The notes under the pieces: generated by a model
The model's database searches: none
What the model saw: the letters and a program-made list of their open reading frames with translations, nothing else
What the model was told of the DNA's origin: nothing
Assembly: GCA_963783095.1 (NCBI GenBank)
Contig: CAWAMR010000014.1
Coordinates: forward strand, 372,001-436,000
Length of the DNA: 64,000 nucleotides
DNA from: CAWAMR01 sp963783095
GTDB taxonomy: Bacteria; Planctomycetota; Planctomycetia; Gemmatales; Gemmataceae
Direction: 5' to 3'
Position numbers and translations under genes: made by a program
Shown: positions 56,489-64,000 of the stretch, piece after piece
How the letters are laid out: each line of letters opens with the position of its first letter
How positions within the stretch are numbered: position 1 is the stretch's first letter

Positions 56489-57324
56489 AATTCACCAAGA
56501 TGCAAGGCGCAGGCAACGACTACGTTTATGTCGATTGCTTCCGCGAAAAACCGCCTGCAGACCCCGCCAAACTGAGCATCGCCATCAGCGATCGGCATTT
56601 TGGCGTCGGCGGCGATGGGCTAATTCTTATCTGTCCCTCCGAAAAAGCCGATGCGCGGATGCGCATGTTCAATAACGACGGCTCCGAAGCCGAGATGTGC
56701 GGCAACGGCTTGCGTTGTGTTGCCAAATATGTCTACGATCACGGTATTGCCAAGAAAGAACGACTAAACCTGGAAACGGGGCGCGGCATTCTTGCGGTCG
56801 ATCTCGAAGTCAGCAACGGCAAAGCGCAGCGAGTGAAGGTCAACATGGGCGAGCCGATCTTGCAAGGCGATCGCATCCCGACCACCTTGCCCGGTAATCC
56901 TCCCACCCATGTGCCTTTGACGATCGGCGACACGACGCTGAAGGTGACGTGCGTTTCGATGGGCAATCCCCATTGCATTACTTTTGTCGATAATATCACC
57001 GACTCTCTCGTTCTCGGCATCGGGCCGAAAATCGAGAAGCATCCCGCGTTTCCTCGTCGAACCAACGTCGAGTTCATCAAAGTCAATTCACGCTCGGATG
57101 TCAATATGCGAGTCTGGGAGCGCGGCAGCGGCGAGACGTTGGCATGCGGAACCGGTGCATGTGCAGTGTGTGTTGCCGGGGTGTTGACCGGGCTTACCGA
57201 CCGACGCATCGTGGTCCATCTGCTGGGCGGCGATCTTGAGTTGGAGTGGTCGGAGCACGATAATCATGTCTACATGACCGGCCCGGCGGTGGAGGTTTTT
57301 AGCGGCGAGTGGCTCGGGAGATGA
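56485..57324 (+). CDS. dapF: Diaminopimelate epimerase
   Basis: DapF converts LL- to meso-diaminopimelate for peptidoglycan and lysine synthesis. The 279 residues carry MKFTKMQGAGNDYVYVDCFR, the first catalytic Cys in GSEAEMCGNGLRCVAKYV and the second in ETLACGTGACAVCVAG. The frame and length are normal. The last codons (EWLGR and TGA) merge with the left arm of a GACAAGGT-repeat palindromic element, which supplies the stop codon. Presence of dapF supports a DAP-type cell wall, as shown for planctomycetes. Confidence 0.93.
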   Translation: MKFTKMQGAGNDYVYVDCFREKPPADPAKLSIAISDRHFGVGGDGLILICPSEKADARMRMFNNDGSEAEMCGNGLRCVAKYVYDHGIAKKERLNLETGRGILAVDLEVSNGKAQRVKVNMGEPILQGDRIPTTLPGNPPTHVPLTIGDTTLKVTCVSMGNPHCITFVDNITDSLVLGIGPKIEKHPAFPRRTNVEFIKVNSRSDVNMRVWERGSGETLACGTGACAVCVAGVLTGLTDRRIVVHLLGGDLELEWSEHDNHVYMTGPAVEVFSGEWLGR

Positions 57325-57380
57325 CAAGGCGACAAGGTGACAAGGTGACAAGGTGACAAGGTGACAAGGTGACAAGGTGA

Positions 57381-58725
57381 CACAGTAGTTGCAAATTTCT
57401 TGTTGGTCGAGGTTTTGGGCATGAAAAACGCATGGTTAGTCTTGATAAGGACTTACGATCTCTTAACAGGAGGTTACCATGCGTTTCATTCATTCTCGCT
57501 ATTACGCGCGGCAATTACAAGATCGAACGACCGACTTGTTACTACGCCGCCTCCAACTGCCCGATTACTCCTCACACTGTACTGCAACCACTTTGATCCG
57601 CTCCTTATTGCTGGCCGCAGTCGCTGCGGTTTCCATTGCGGCCGTTGTCACCCTGCGTTCCCGAAGACCCTCGCGCGAAACCTTGCGCAAGGCCGCATTA
57701 GCGACGTTGCCGGACTACGAGCACCTCCAACGTCTCATTCCCGAGTTGCTCCGTGCCGACTTGCCCCGTCGGATCCGTCGGCTGGCTCGCCGACAACGAG
57801 GTTCCAAGAAGCGTCGACGCTTTCCGATTGCCATCGACCTGCATGGCAAGGTCTATTACAAACGCAACCAGTCGCCGCCCGAACATGCCCGCAAGGGCAA
57901 ACGGGTCGGAGGCACCAACTATGGCCATTGCTATGGCACCGCTTCCTTGTTGTTGAAGGGACAGTATTACATCATCGCTCTGACTCCTTATCAACCCCGC
58001 GAAGCTCTGGTCGAGGTTGTCAAACGACTGCTCCGTCAGACCCAAAAATGCGGTTTTTCCCCGAAATTCGTACTGTGCGACCGAGCCTTCTGGTCCGTCG
58101 CGGTGTTCCGGTATCTCAAACACGCTCACTATCCCTTCCTAACACCGGTGCTGTCGCGTGGCAAGAAGATCGATGCGCCAGGCGGTCCCACAGGAACGCG
58201 AATTTTCTTCTACGATCACCCCCGTGGCCGCTACGCCTACCGCATGGAAAATCGAAAACGTCAGGGGGTTTGGCTGACCATCGTGGTCAGCTGCCATAAT
58301 CGCGGTGGTCGGAAAGACCAACACGGTCGGTATGCTTGGGTCTATGCCATATGGGGCATGGCGATTTCAACCATTCAAGGCGTGGAGGAGTGTTACCGCC
58401 ATCGCTTCCGGATCGAGTCGAGCTATCGATTGATGGAGGAAGCACGGGGACGAACCAGCAGTCGCAATGAAGGCTTGCGCTTGTGGTATATTGTGCTGGC
58501 AGCGTTGATGGTGAATGCCTGGCTGGCCTTACGTTGGGAAATATCCCGTCAGAGATTGAAAGGAACCCACGACTGGTGTTGGCTAAACCACATGGTGAAA
58601 CTGTGCGCGTCACTGCTGGCGCAAGAAACGGACGACGAACCGAGAGGGACGCCCTCAATGCATGTGCCACTGCTACAATGACTTAAGGTGAAACGGGCGA
58701 AGTCGCAAGTTTTGCAACTACTGTG
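57381..58725 (+). mobile_element. Insertion sequence, 1345 bp, with inverted ends
   Basis: The terminal inverted repeats start CACAGTAGTTGCAAA at 57381, with the inverted match ending at 58725 (TTTGCAACTACTGTG). The flanks carry ACAAGGTGA at 57372-57380 and at 58726-58734, a possible 9-bp target duplication. Because the target is an 8-base tandem array, this duplication is weak evidence. One transposase gene fills most of the element. Confidence 0.85.
57479..58681 (+). CDS. IS4-superfamily-like DDE transposase
   Basis: This 400-residue transposase has acidic catalytic residues likely in FPIAIDLHGKVYY (first Asp), KFVLCDRAFWS (second Asp) and YRHRFRIESSYRLMEEARGR (Glu in the YREK-like region). 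The ATG follows AGGAGG at 57470. The frame is intact, so the element may be active. The family looks like the IS4/ISH3 side of the DDE transposases; the exact group is uncertain. Confidence 0.85.
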   Translation: MRFIHSRYYARQLQDRTTDLLLRRLQLPDYSSHCTATTLIRSLLLAAVAAVSIAAVVTLRSRRPSRETLRKAALATLPDYEHLQRLIPELLRADLPRRIRRLARRQRGSKKRRRFPIAIDLHGKVYYKRNQSPPEHARKGKRVGGTNYGHCYGTASLLLKGQYYIIALTPYQPREALVEVVKRLLRQTQKCGFSPKFVLCDRAFWSVAVFRYLKHAHYPFLTPVLSRGKKIDAPGGPTGTRIFFYDHPRGRYAYRMENRKRQGVWLTIVVSCHNRGGRKDQHGRYAWVYAIWGMAISTIQGVEECYRHRFRIESSYRLMEEARGRTSSRNEGLRLWYIVLAALMVNAWLALRWEISRQRLKGTHDWCWLNHMVKLCASLLAQETDDEPRGTPSMHVPLLQ

Positions 58726-58940
58726 ACAAGGTGACAATCATTGGGCATATCTATGAATATTGATGTTAGACACGCTAGCGGATCGATGGGTCGGTGCATT
58801 TTGTCACCCCGTCACCTTGTCACCTTGTCACCTTGTCATCTCCCTTGTCACCTTGTCACCTTGTCACCTTGTCATCTCCCTTGTCACCTTGTCACCTTGT
58901 CACCTTGTCATCTCCCGAGCAGGTCACCTTATCATTTCCG

Positions 58941-60461
58941 ATGAATCACCCTATCATTCAACTCGGCCGTTTTCTCTATCACCCGACAACACTCTACGTT
59001 GCTGCCTGGACGCTCGCTTTGAGCATGGGGGCCGGGCGCTGGCTCAACGCCCGATTCGGTTTTGAAAAGCCGGAGCGGATGGATGGCAATCATGGACACA
59101 CAACCATCGATTTCGGCGCTCAATGGCTGATGGGGCGGATGATAACCAGCGGACATGGCCAGGAACTCTATCAATTGAACGTGGCACGCGAAGTAGCATA
59201 CGCTGCCTATTGCAGCGAACCTAACTCCCGCGAGCAGGGTATCGAGGATGCCGATGGAATAATCGGCCATTTCCTTCGGCCGGAAGGAGGAGATGAGATT
59301 GGCGGAATGCTTTATCCGCCCGTCCAGGCGCTGATGATGGCACCCTTCGCCCTGGGCGATCATCCGCAACGCTCGTATTTCGTCATCCAATGGGTAATGC
59401 TCGGTTATTGCTTTCTGGGTGGGCTCGGCATTCGGATCTTGTCGCGCGGTCGAATATGGTGGCCGCTCGGGTCGGCCCTGATTCTCGCATTTCCAGGCTG
59501 CAAGGGTGGTATCGACCTTGGACAAAACAGCACGATGACGCTCATGATCCTGATCTGGGGCTGGGCGATGATCGTACACGGGTACTCGATTGTCGGAGGT
59601 ATCATCTGGGGCCTGCTCGCCTTCAAACCGGTATGGGCGGCTTCCTTCATACTCGCCTTGATGGTTCTGCGGCAGTGGCGAGCTGCAATGGCGATGGCGG
59701 CGATGGGCGCATTCATGGTTTTGTTGACCCTCCCATTCGTGGGGATTCACAGCTGGGTACACTGGTTCAAAATCGGTCAGCTTGGAGCGGCAGATTACAA
59801 TGTCGATCCCAACTGGATTCCATTGAGCAGAGATCTTCTCGGCATGCCGCGCAGACTCTTCATCGATTTTCATTTGCCGTATGGGCAGCGCGATAATCTG
59901 CTGGCACGCGCGCTGTCCGTAGCTCTTTGGCTGGTAGTCTTCGAGTTGACGATCCGAATCTTTTACCTTCGTCGAGATAGGTCGATCCCGCTGATTGGCC
60001 CCGTCCCCGCGTTTGTGTTCTTCGCGGCCTGGATGTGTACGTATCACTTCATGTATTACGATTCGCTGATCGCCTTGTTCCCGCTCGTGGTGTTATTGGC
60101 CGACCCACGACCGTTCTTGCAGCGAACCCGGCTGAAGGTGGGCAATGACCGCGACCCAGCCACGTCGTTGCGGCCGCGCACGTTTATTTATCTCAATTCG
60201 TTTGTATTAACCCTGCTTGGAATGATCTTGTTTCACGAAAACATCGTGCGGCATTTGAATCTGGAAGCAACCGTGATCGCCAGGCCCCATACCACGACGA
60301 ACGCCTCGCCCGATGGGATGATCGAAACGCCGCCCCGTCTGGAGATCGGCACCAGCGACAGGTATCCCTGGGAGACAGGCGCGATCATTATTTTGTGGAT
60401 GTGGTGCGGAGGGATGGTATTGTGGACCAGAGCAGCCCCGCCGCGCGACCCACATCTATAG
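58941..60461 (+). CDS. GT87-type (DUF2029) membrane glycosyltransferase-like protein
   Basis: This 506-residue polytopic protein starts at ATG 58941; upstream in-frame sequence is translated repeat DNA. TM helices fill the central part (IRILSRGRIWWPLGSALILA, GYSIVGGIIWGLLAFKPVWA). A large first loop contains the conserved DFGAQWLMGRMITSGHGQEL and GMLYPPVQALMMAPFALG. NPNWIPLSRDL-like and YHFMYYDSLIALFPLVVLL segments fit GT87 mannosyltransferases that use polyprenyl-phosphate sugars. The sugar and acceptor are unknown. Confidence 0.8.
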   Translation: MNHPIIQLGRFLYHPTTLYVAAWTLALSMGAGRWLNARFGFEKPERMDGNHGHTTIDFGAQWLMGRMITSGHGQELYQLNVAREVAYAAYCSEPNSREQGIEDADGIIGHFLRPEGGDEIGGMLYPPVQALMMAPFALGDHPQRSYFVIQWVMLGYCFLGGLGIRILSRGRIWWPLGSALILAFPGCKGGIDLGQNSTMTLMILIWGWAMIVHGYSIVGGIIWGLLAFKPVWAASFILALMVLRQWRAAMAMAAMGAFMVLLTLPFVGIHSWVHWFKIGQLGAADYNVDPNWIPLSRDLLGMPRRLFIDFHLPYGQRDNLLARALSVALWLVVFELTIRIFYLRRDRSIPLIGPVPAFVFFAAWMCTYHFMYYDSLIALFPLVVLLADPRPFLQRTRLKVGNDRDPATSLRPRTFIYLNSFVLTLLGMILFHENIVRHLNLEATVIARPHTTTNASPDGMIETPPRLEIGTSDRYPWETGAIIILWMWCGGMVLWTRAAPPRDPHL

Positions 60462-60478
60462 AGGCCGGTTCGTCTAGT

Positions 60479-60545
60479 CATAATCATAATCGTAATTCGG
60501 TATCATTCAGGAATTATGATTATGATTACGATTACGATTATGATT
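60479..60545. repeat. AT-rich hexamer hairpin
   Basis: CATAATCATAATCGTAATT (60479-60497) pairs with GAATTATGATTATGATTACG and following ATTACGATTATG units (60511-60545). The arms are built from ATTATG/ATTACG hexamers. It lies between the convergent GT87 and apbE genes and could act as a terminator in both directions. Confidence 0.75.
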
Positions 60546-60607
60546 GGTTAAAACGGCTCGCCAAGGTTGCATGCTTCGCGGAGCAGCCCTCCGATTTGAC
60601 GTGTCTT

Positions 60608-61618
60608 TCACTCTTTCCCCAGATACGCATCAAATCCTTTGGATCGAATTATTTCTTCCCCCTTCTCCTTCAACTGCACGATCAATGTCTCGGCTTGCAA
60701 CTTCCCTAACAGGGCGATCGCCTTTTCCGGTGGCAGGATGCTCGCAGGCTTCGTGAGGCAATCGGCAAGAATCCCGCGCCGGGCGATCACGGTTACGCTT
60801 CTTCGACCCGTCAAGCCGATGCCAGTTTTGGGATCGACGAGATGCGAATAGCGAACCCCAGCGATCTCGACGAATTGTTCCGCGTCGCCCGACGTGGAAA
60901 CCGCTGCATTCTTGAGCTGTAAAATTCGCCGCTCGGACTTCCTCGTCAACTTCCCGATCTCGATGCGCCAGGCTTGCTTGCCGGGTGGAGGGTCGCCCAC
61001 GGCGATGTCGCCGGAGGCCGCAACCATGGCCCTGGTAATGCCGAACTTCGCTAACACATCCAGTCCCTCATCCGCGGCGTAACCCTTGGCGATACCGCCG
61101 AGATCGATTTGCATTCCCGGTATCAAAAGCTTCACGGTTTGATTTTGCACATCGAGTTCCAGGTTCCTGTAGCCGACCTTTTTCAGCGCTTCGGCGAGTA
61201 ATTTCGGATCGGGGAGTTTTTCGGTTTTACGGGCGATGCGCCAAAGTTTCACGACGGGGCCAACCGTCACATCGAACGCTCCGTCCGATAATTCAGAAAT
61301 CTCGCGACCTTTTGCCAGAACCGTGAAGAGTTCCTTGCTAACCTTGGCCGGCTCACCCGCAGTGAGTGCGTTCTTCTTACATAGTTGCATCACCTCGCTG
61401 GCCGGGTTGTAATCGCTCATGATCCTGTTGAGTTCCTCGACTCGCTCGAAAACCGCCTTGCTTGCCTTCTCGGCGGTCGACTTGTCGGGCGCATAAAAGA
61501 CCAAGCCAAATGTCGTACCCAGGTGCGGCTCGGAAAACTCAAACCGCGTCAAAGCGGGCTCATCGGCATTGGCAGTACCCGCAAGACCGGCTAGCATAAA
61601 TAGAAGGGGACATTTCAT
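60608..61618 (-). CDS. apbE: FAD:protein FMN transferase (ApbE-like)
   Basis: ApbE attaches FMN to Thr in Na+-NQR/Rnf and other flavoproteins outside the cytoplasm. The 336 residues begin with a signal peptide (KCPLLFMLAGLAGTANA). The family marks are RFEFSEPHLGTTFGLVFYAP, LSDGAFDVTVGPVVKLWRIA, QIDLGGIAKGYAADEGLDVL, VAASGDIAVGDPPPGKQAWR, and HLVDPKTGIG in the C-terminal part. ATG 61618 follows AGGAA; the in-frame Met 14 codons upstream is less likely. No flavoprotein partner gene lies next to it. The frame is intact. Confidence 0.9.
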   Translation of the reverse strand: MKCPLLFMLAGLAGTANADEPALTRFEFSEPHLGTTFGLVFYAPDKSTAEKASKAVFERVEELNRIMSDYNPASEVMQLCKKNALTAGEPAKVSKELFTVLAKGREISELSDGAFDVTVGPVVKLWRIARKTEKLPDPKLLAEALKKVGYRNLELDVQNQTVKLLIPGMQIDLGGIAKGYAADEGLDVLAKFGITRAMVAASGDIAVGDPPPGKQAWRIEIGKLTRKSERRILQLKNAAVSTSGDAEQFVEIAGVRYSHLVDPKTGIGLTGRRSVTVIARRGILADCLTKPASILPPEKAIALLGKLQAETLIVQLKEKGEEIIRSKGFDAYLGKE

Positions 61619-61689
61619 GGACGGGTTCCTGCACGAGGAAAATGACTTTTTTGTTGACAATACCCATTCTGTCAGAGAATCTATCTAAA

Positions 61690-62736
61690 ATGAATCGCAC
61701 CTTTTGCTGTTTCGCATTTTACTCCCTTCAAGGGTTACTATTGGCTTCGAGTCAGGTGATTTCCGCCGATCCCGGGATCGCAAAACCGAAAACCGCCCAT
61801 AAGGACTACACCGAAAAACTCTCTGGAACCGATGTGAAATTCGACATGATCGCCATTCCAGGCGGCGAATTCATCATGGGCAGTCCGGACTCGGAAAAAG
61901 GCCGAAGAGAGAACGAGGGGCCTCAACACAAAGTTAAGATTCGCCCTTTCTGGATGGGAAAGTTCGAAGTGACATGGGATGAGTTTCGCCCGTTTCTGAA
62001 AACCGGCATCCAACTGCAAGAAGGCGTCATCAAGAAAGCCGATGTCGACGGGATGACTTATCCGACCAAACCGTTTGTGCCGGCGGACTACGGTCACGGC
62101 TACGAAGGGAAGCCGGCCATCACCATGACGCATCACTGTGCGATGGAATATTGTCGCTGGCTTTCGGCCAAGACGGGGAAGAAGTATAGGCTGCCGACCA
62201 AGGCCGAATGGGAGTATGCTGCTCGGGCGGGCACGACCACTGCGTACTTCTTCGGCGATGATCCGGCGAAGTTGAAAGATTATGCCTGGATCAAGGAAAA
62301 CTCCGCCGATGCGGACCACGATGACGGCACAACCCATAAAGGGGGGTTGAAGAAGCCCAATCCGTGGGGATTATACGACATCTACGGCAACGTCATGGAA
62401 TGGACCCTCGACCAGTACGACAAGAACGCCTACGCGCGCTATTCGAAAAACGCTTTGACCGATTCGCCCGTGATTGTCCCAACGGCAGACAAGTGGGCGC
62501 ATGTCTGTCGGGGCGGCCATTTCCGAGATGAGCCGGCGGCCTGTCGAAGTGCGTTTCGGATATCGTCGAATCCCAAGTGGATGCGGCACGATCCCCAGGA
62601 GCCTCGAAGTATCTGGTGGCTGACGAAATACGATATTGTTGGTTTGCGTTTGGTTTGTCCAGTTGAAGAGCAGACGGAACTGAAGACCTTGAAGTCCAAG
62701 GTCACCAAGCAAAGCAACGATGATTTGGACGATTGA
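61690..62736 (+). CDS. Secreted SUMF1/formylglycine-generating-type protein
   Basis: This 348-residue exported protein (ATG 61690, signal CFAFYSLQGLLLASSQVISA) has the SUMF1/FGE-sulfatase-type fold. MIAIPGGEFIMGSPDSEKGR, WMGKFEVTWDEF, KYRLPTKAEWEYAARAGTTT, NPWGLYDIYGNVMEWTLDQY and CRGGHFRDEPAACRSAFR match the domain. Planctomycetes have many such proteins next to sulfatases. No sulfatase lies nearby, and the FGE catalytic cysteines are not clearly present, so it may bind rather than modify. Confidence 0.85.
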   Translation: MNRTFCCFAFYSLQGLLLASSQVISADPGIAKPKTAHKDYTEKLSGTDVKFDMIAIPGGEFIMGSPDSEKGRRENEGPQHKVKIRPFWMGKFEVTWDEFRPFLKTGIQLQEGVIKKADVDGMTYPTKPFVPADYGHGYEGKPAITMTHHCAMEYCRWLSAKTGKKYRLPTKAEWEYAARAGTTTAYFFGDDPAKLKDYAWIKENSADADHDDGTTHKGGLKKPNPWGLYDIYGNVMEWTLDQYDKNAYARYSKNALTDSPVIVPTADKWAHVCRGGHFRDEPAACRSAFRISSNPKWMRHDPQEPRSIWWLTKYDIVGLRLVCPVEEQTELKTLKSKVTKQSNDDLDD

Positions 62737-62826
62737 TCTGGCAATCGTCCCTGGCATCGCTCGACCCGTAAGCGCACAACCGAGGGTTGCGTTCTTTTGC
62801 CTCTTTCTCTCTCAAGGAGCCTCTCC

Positions 62827-64000
62827 GTGAACAACGAATCTCAAGGTGTTTTGTATTCCGCCAATCGGCGCGAATTTATTGCCGCAGGCACTGTGACCGC
62901 AGCTGCGGCTCTTTTATCTCCCGGCGGCGTGTTCGCTGCGGGAGATGAGGCTATCCGCGTCGGCCTGATCGGCTGCGGCGGTCGCGGCAGCGGCGCTGCC
63001 AAGGACTGTCTGACTGCCGACAAGGGCGTCAAACTGGTCGCAGTGGCGGATGCCTTCGACGACCGCGCCAGGGCGCAGTCAACGGCCTGAAGAAAAACAA
63101 ACAGGTCGGCGGTCAGGTTGATGTGAAGCCCGAAGCAGTCTTCGTCGGTCTGGATGCTTATCAGAAACTCCTCAATTCCGGACTCGTCGATATGGTGATC
63201 CTGGCGACGCCGCCGGGATTCCGACCCTTCCATCTCGAAGCCGCGATCAAAGCCAACAAGCACGTCTTTTGTGAAAAACCCGTGGCGGTCGATGGTCCGG
63301 GTATCCGCAAGGTTTATGAAGTGTACGAAGAAGCCCTCAAAAAGAAACGAGTGATCGTCGCCGGCACTCAACGCCGACATCAGAAAGGCTACCAGGAAAC
63401 ACTCAAGGCCGTAAAAGACGGGGCGATCGGCGACATCGTGGCCGCACGGTGTTCGTGGAACGGCGACGGCATCTGGTTCAACAAACGCGCCGAAGGGATG
63501 ACCGACGTCGTTTATCAACTCAGGAATTGGTATCACTTCGTTTGGCTATGCGGCGACCAGATCACGGAACAACACGTCCACAATCTCGACGTGATCAACT
63601 GGGCGATGGGAACTCATCCCATTCGCGCCACCGGCATCGGCGGACGATCCTCAGCACGTCCGGGCGGCGCTACCCCCGATGTCAACGTATTCGGTCACAT
63701 CTTCGACCATTTCGCGGTCGAATACGATTACCCCAACGGCGTGAGGATGTTCAGCTACTGCCGGCACTTCCCAAATACACCCAGCGATGTCTCCGAGATG
63801 TTGATCGGGACCAAGGGTGTGTGCAAGGTCAACGAATATAACATTAACCGCAAGCGCGTCGGCGAAGATAATGAGAATCCCTACGTGCAGGAACACATCG
63901 ACTTAATTCAGGCGATTCGAAGCGGCAAGGAACTCAACGAACTGAAGAATGTTGCCGACAGCACGATGACTGCAATCCTGGGTCGGATGGCGACCTACAC
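62827..64000 (+). CDS. Tat-exported Gfo/Idh/MocA oxidoreductase, partial
   Basis: The start is a GTG with AAGGAG upstream. The N-terminus has a twin-arginine signal (SANRREFIAAGTVTAAAALL). The NAD(P)-binding domain reads IRVGLIGCGGRGSGAAKDCL, and EKP lies in NKHVFCEKPVAVDGPG. A C-terminal alpha/beta domain follows (TQRRHQKGYQETLKAVKDGA and EQHVHNLDVINWAMGTHPIR). A single-base shift near 63079 separates the first 80 residues from the rest. The gene runs off the right edge. Planctomycetes encode dozens of such periplasmic oxidoreductases, probably acting on sugars or cyclitols. Confidence 0.88.

Larger units (their letters stand above)
57313..58919. repeat. GACAAGGT palindromic element split by the IS
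   Basis: The left part (57313-57380) starts CTCGGGAGATGACAAGGCGA and contains seven tandem copies of an 8-base unit (GACAAGGT/C). The right part (58726-58919) carries the reverse complement, including three copies of a 36-base unit made of ACCTTGTC blocks, and ends CATCTCCCGAG. The ends pair as CTCGGGAG/CTCCCGAG, so the original element was a long palindrome. The IS sits inside the left array. A related copy lies at 51823-51955. Confidence 0.82.

Noticed and set aside
58801..58919. Possible CRISPR array
   Set aside because: The repeats are tandem 8-base and 36-base units without unique spacers, and no cas gene is present.

Overview
The window looks like chromosomal DNA from a planctomycete, most likely of the Gemmata/Gemmatales group. 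The evidence is gene content. There are tetrahydromethanopterin-linked C1 genes (fae and an mtdB-like gene), a TIGR03067-type protein, ThuA-like, FG-GAP/UnbV, SUMF1 and Tat-exported Gfo/Idh proteins, HEAT-like plus PDZ proteins, GYF-type membrane proteins with Arg/Asp-rich tails, and an Ub/E1/E2/RING/JAB locus. No rRNA, tRNA or CRISPR array was recognised. Roughly twenty genes, including the essential prs and guaA, are broken by single-base indels while the protein signal continues in another frame. I read most of these as base-calling or assembly errors and annotate such genes as one CDS with the shifts noted.

Layout. 1-1322: a partial secreted protein and a decayed HigBA module. 1371-8595: prolyl oligopeptidase, the C1 pair mtdB/fae (opposite strand), a C-terminal processing protease and dprA. 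8831-16683: an MFS carrier with a large inserted loop, prs, then an HSP90-like ATPase followed by two paralogous helical-repeat proteins. 16725-31828: FG-GAP protein, VWA protein, a small retropepsin-like operon, a DUF6985-like protein, desaturase, SDR, O-antigen ligase-like protein, twin HEAT/PDZ proteins, a beta-propeller glycosidase-like protein and a ThuA protein. 31999-45270: a two-gene HEPN cassette, esterase, TIGR03067 protein, SDR, a subtilase-like protein that appears to lack the catalytic serine, two Arg/Asp-tailed membrane proteins, a second MFS carrier and proC joined in frame to a small extra ORF.

The most interesting region is about 46.8-55.2 kb. Between guaA and a degenerate second copy of the guaA 3' end lies a compact, same-strand locus. 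In order it encodes a ubiquitin/YukD-like protein with a Gly-Gly near its end, an E1-like ThiF enzyme, a membrane-anchored JAMM/JAB protease, a multi-TM FHA protein, a zinc-ribbon membrane protein, a RING-like zinc-ribbon membrane protein, a RING-like/TM/trypsin-like protease fusion, and an E2 (UBC-fold) protein with a zinc ribbon. A DUF2752-like membrane protein follows. Several genes overlap by 4 bp. This is a nearly complete conjugation, deconjugation and ligase set that appears tied to the membrane and to phosphopeptide recognition. The flanking 87%-identical guaA tails suggest that it arrived as an island at the guaA 3' end.

55.3-64 kb returns to a more ordinary background: a zinc-ribbon membrane protein, an antitoxin-like protein, dapF, an IS element inserted in a GACAAGGT palindromic repeat, a GT87-like membrane glycosyltransferase, apbE, a SUMF1 protein and a Gfo/Idh protein running off the window. 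Several unrelated long palindromes, which look like REP or palindromic mobile elements, sit in intergenic spaces throughout.
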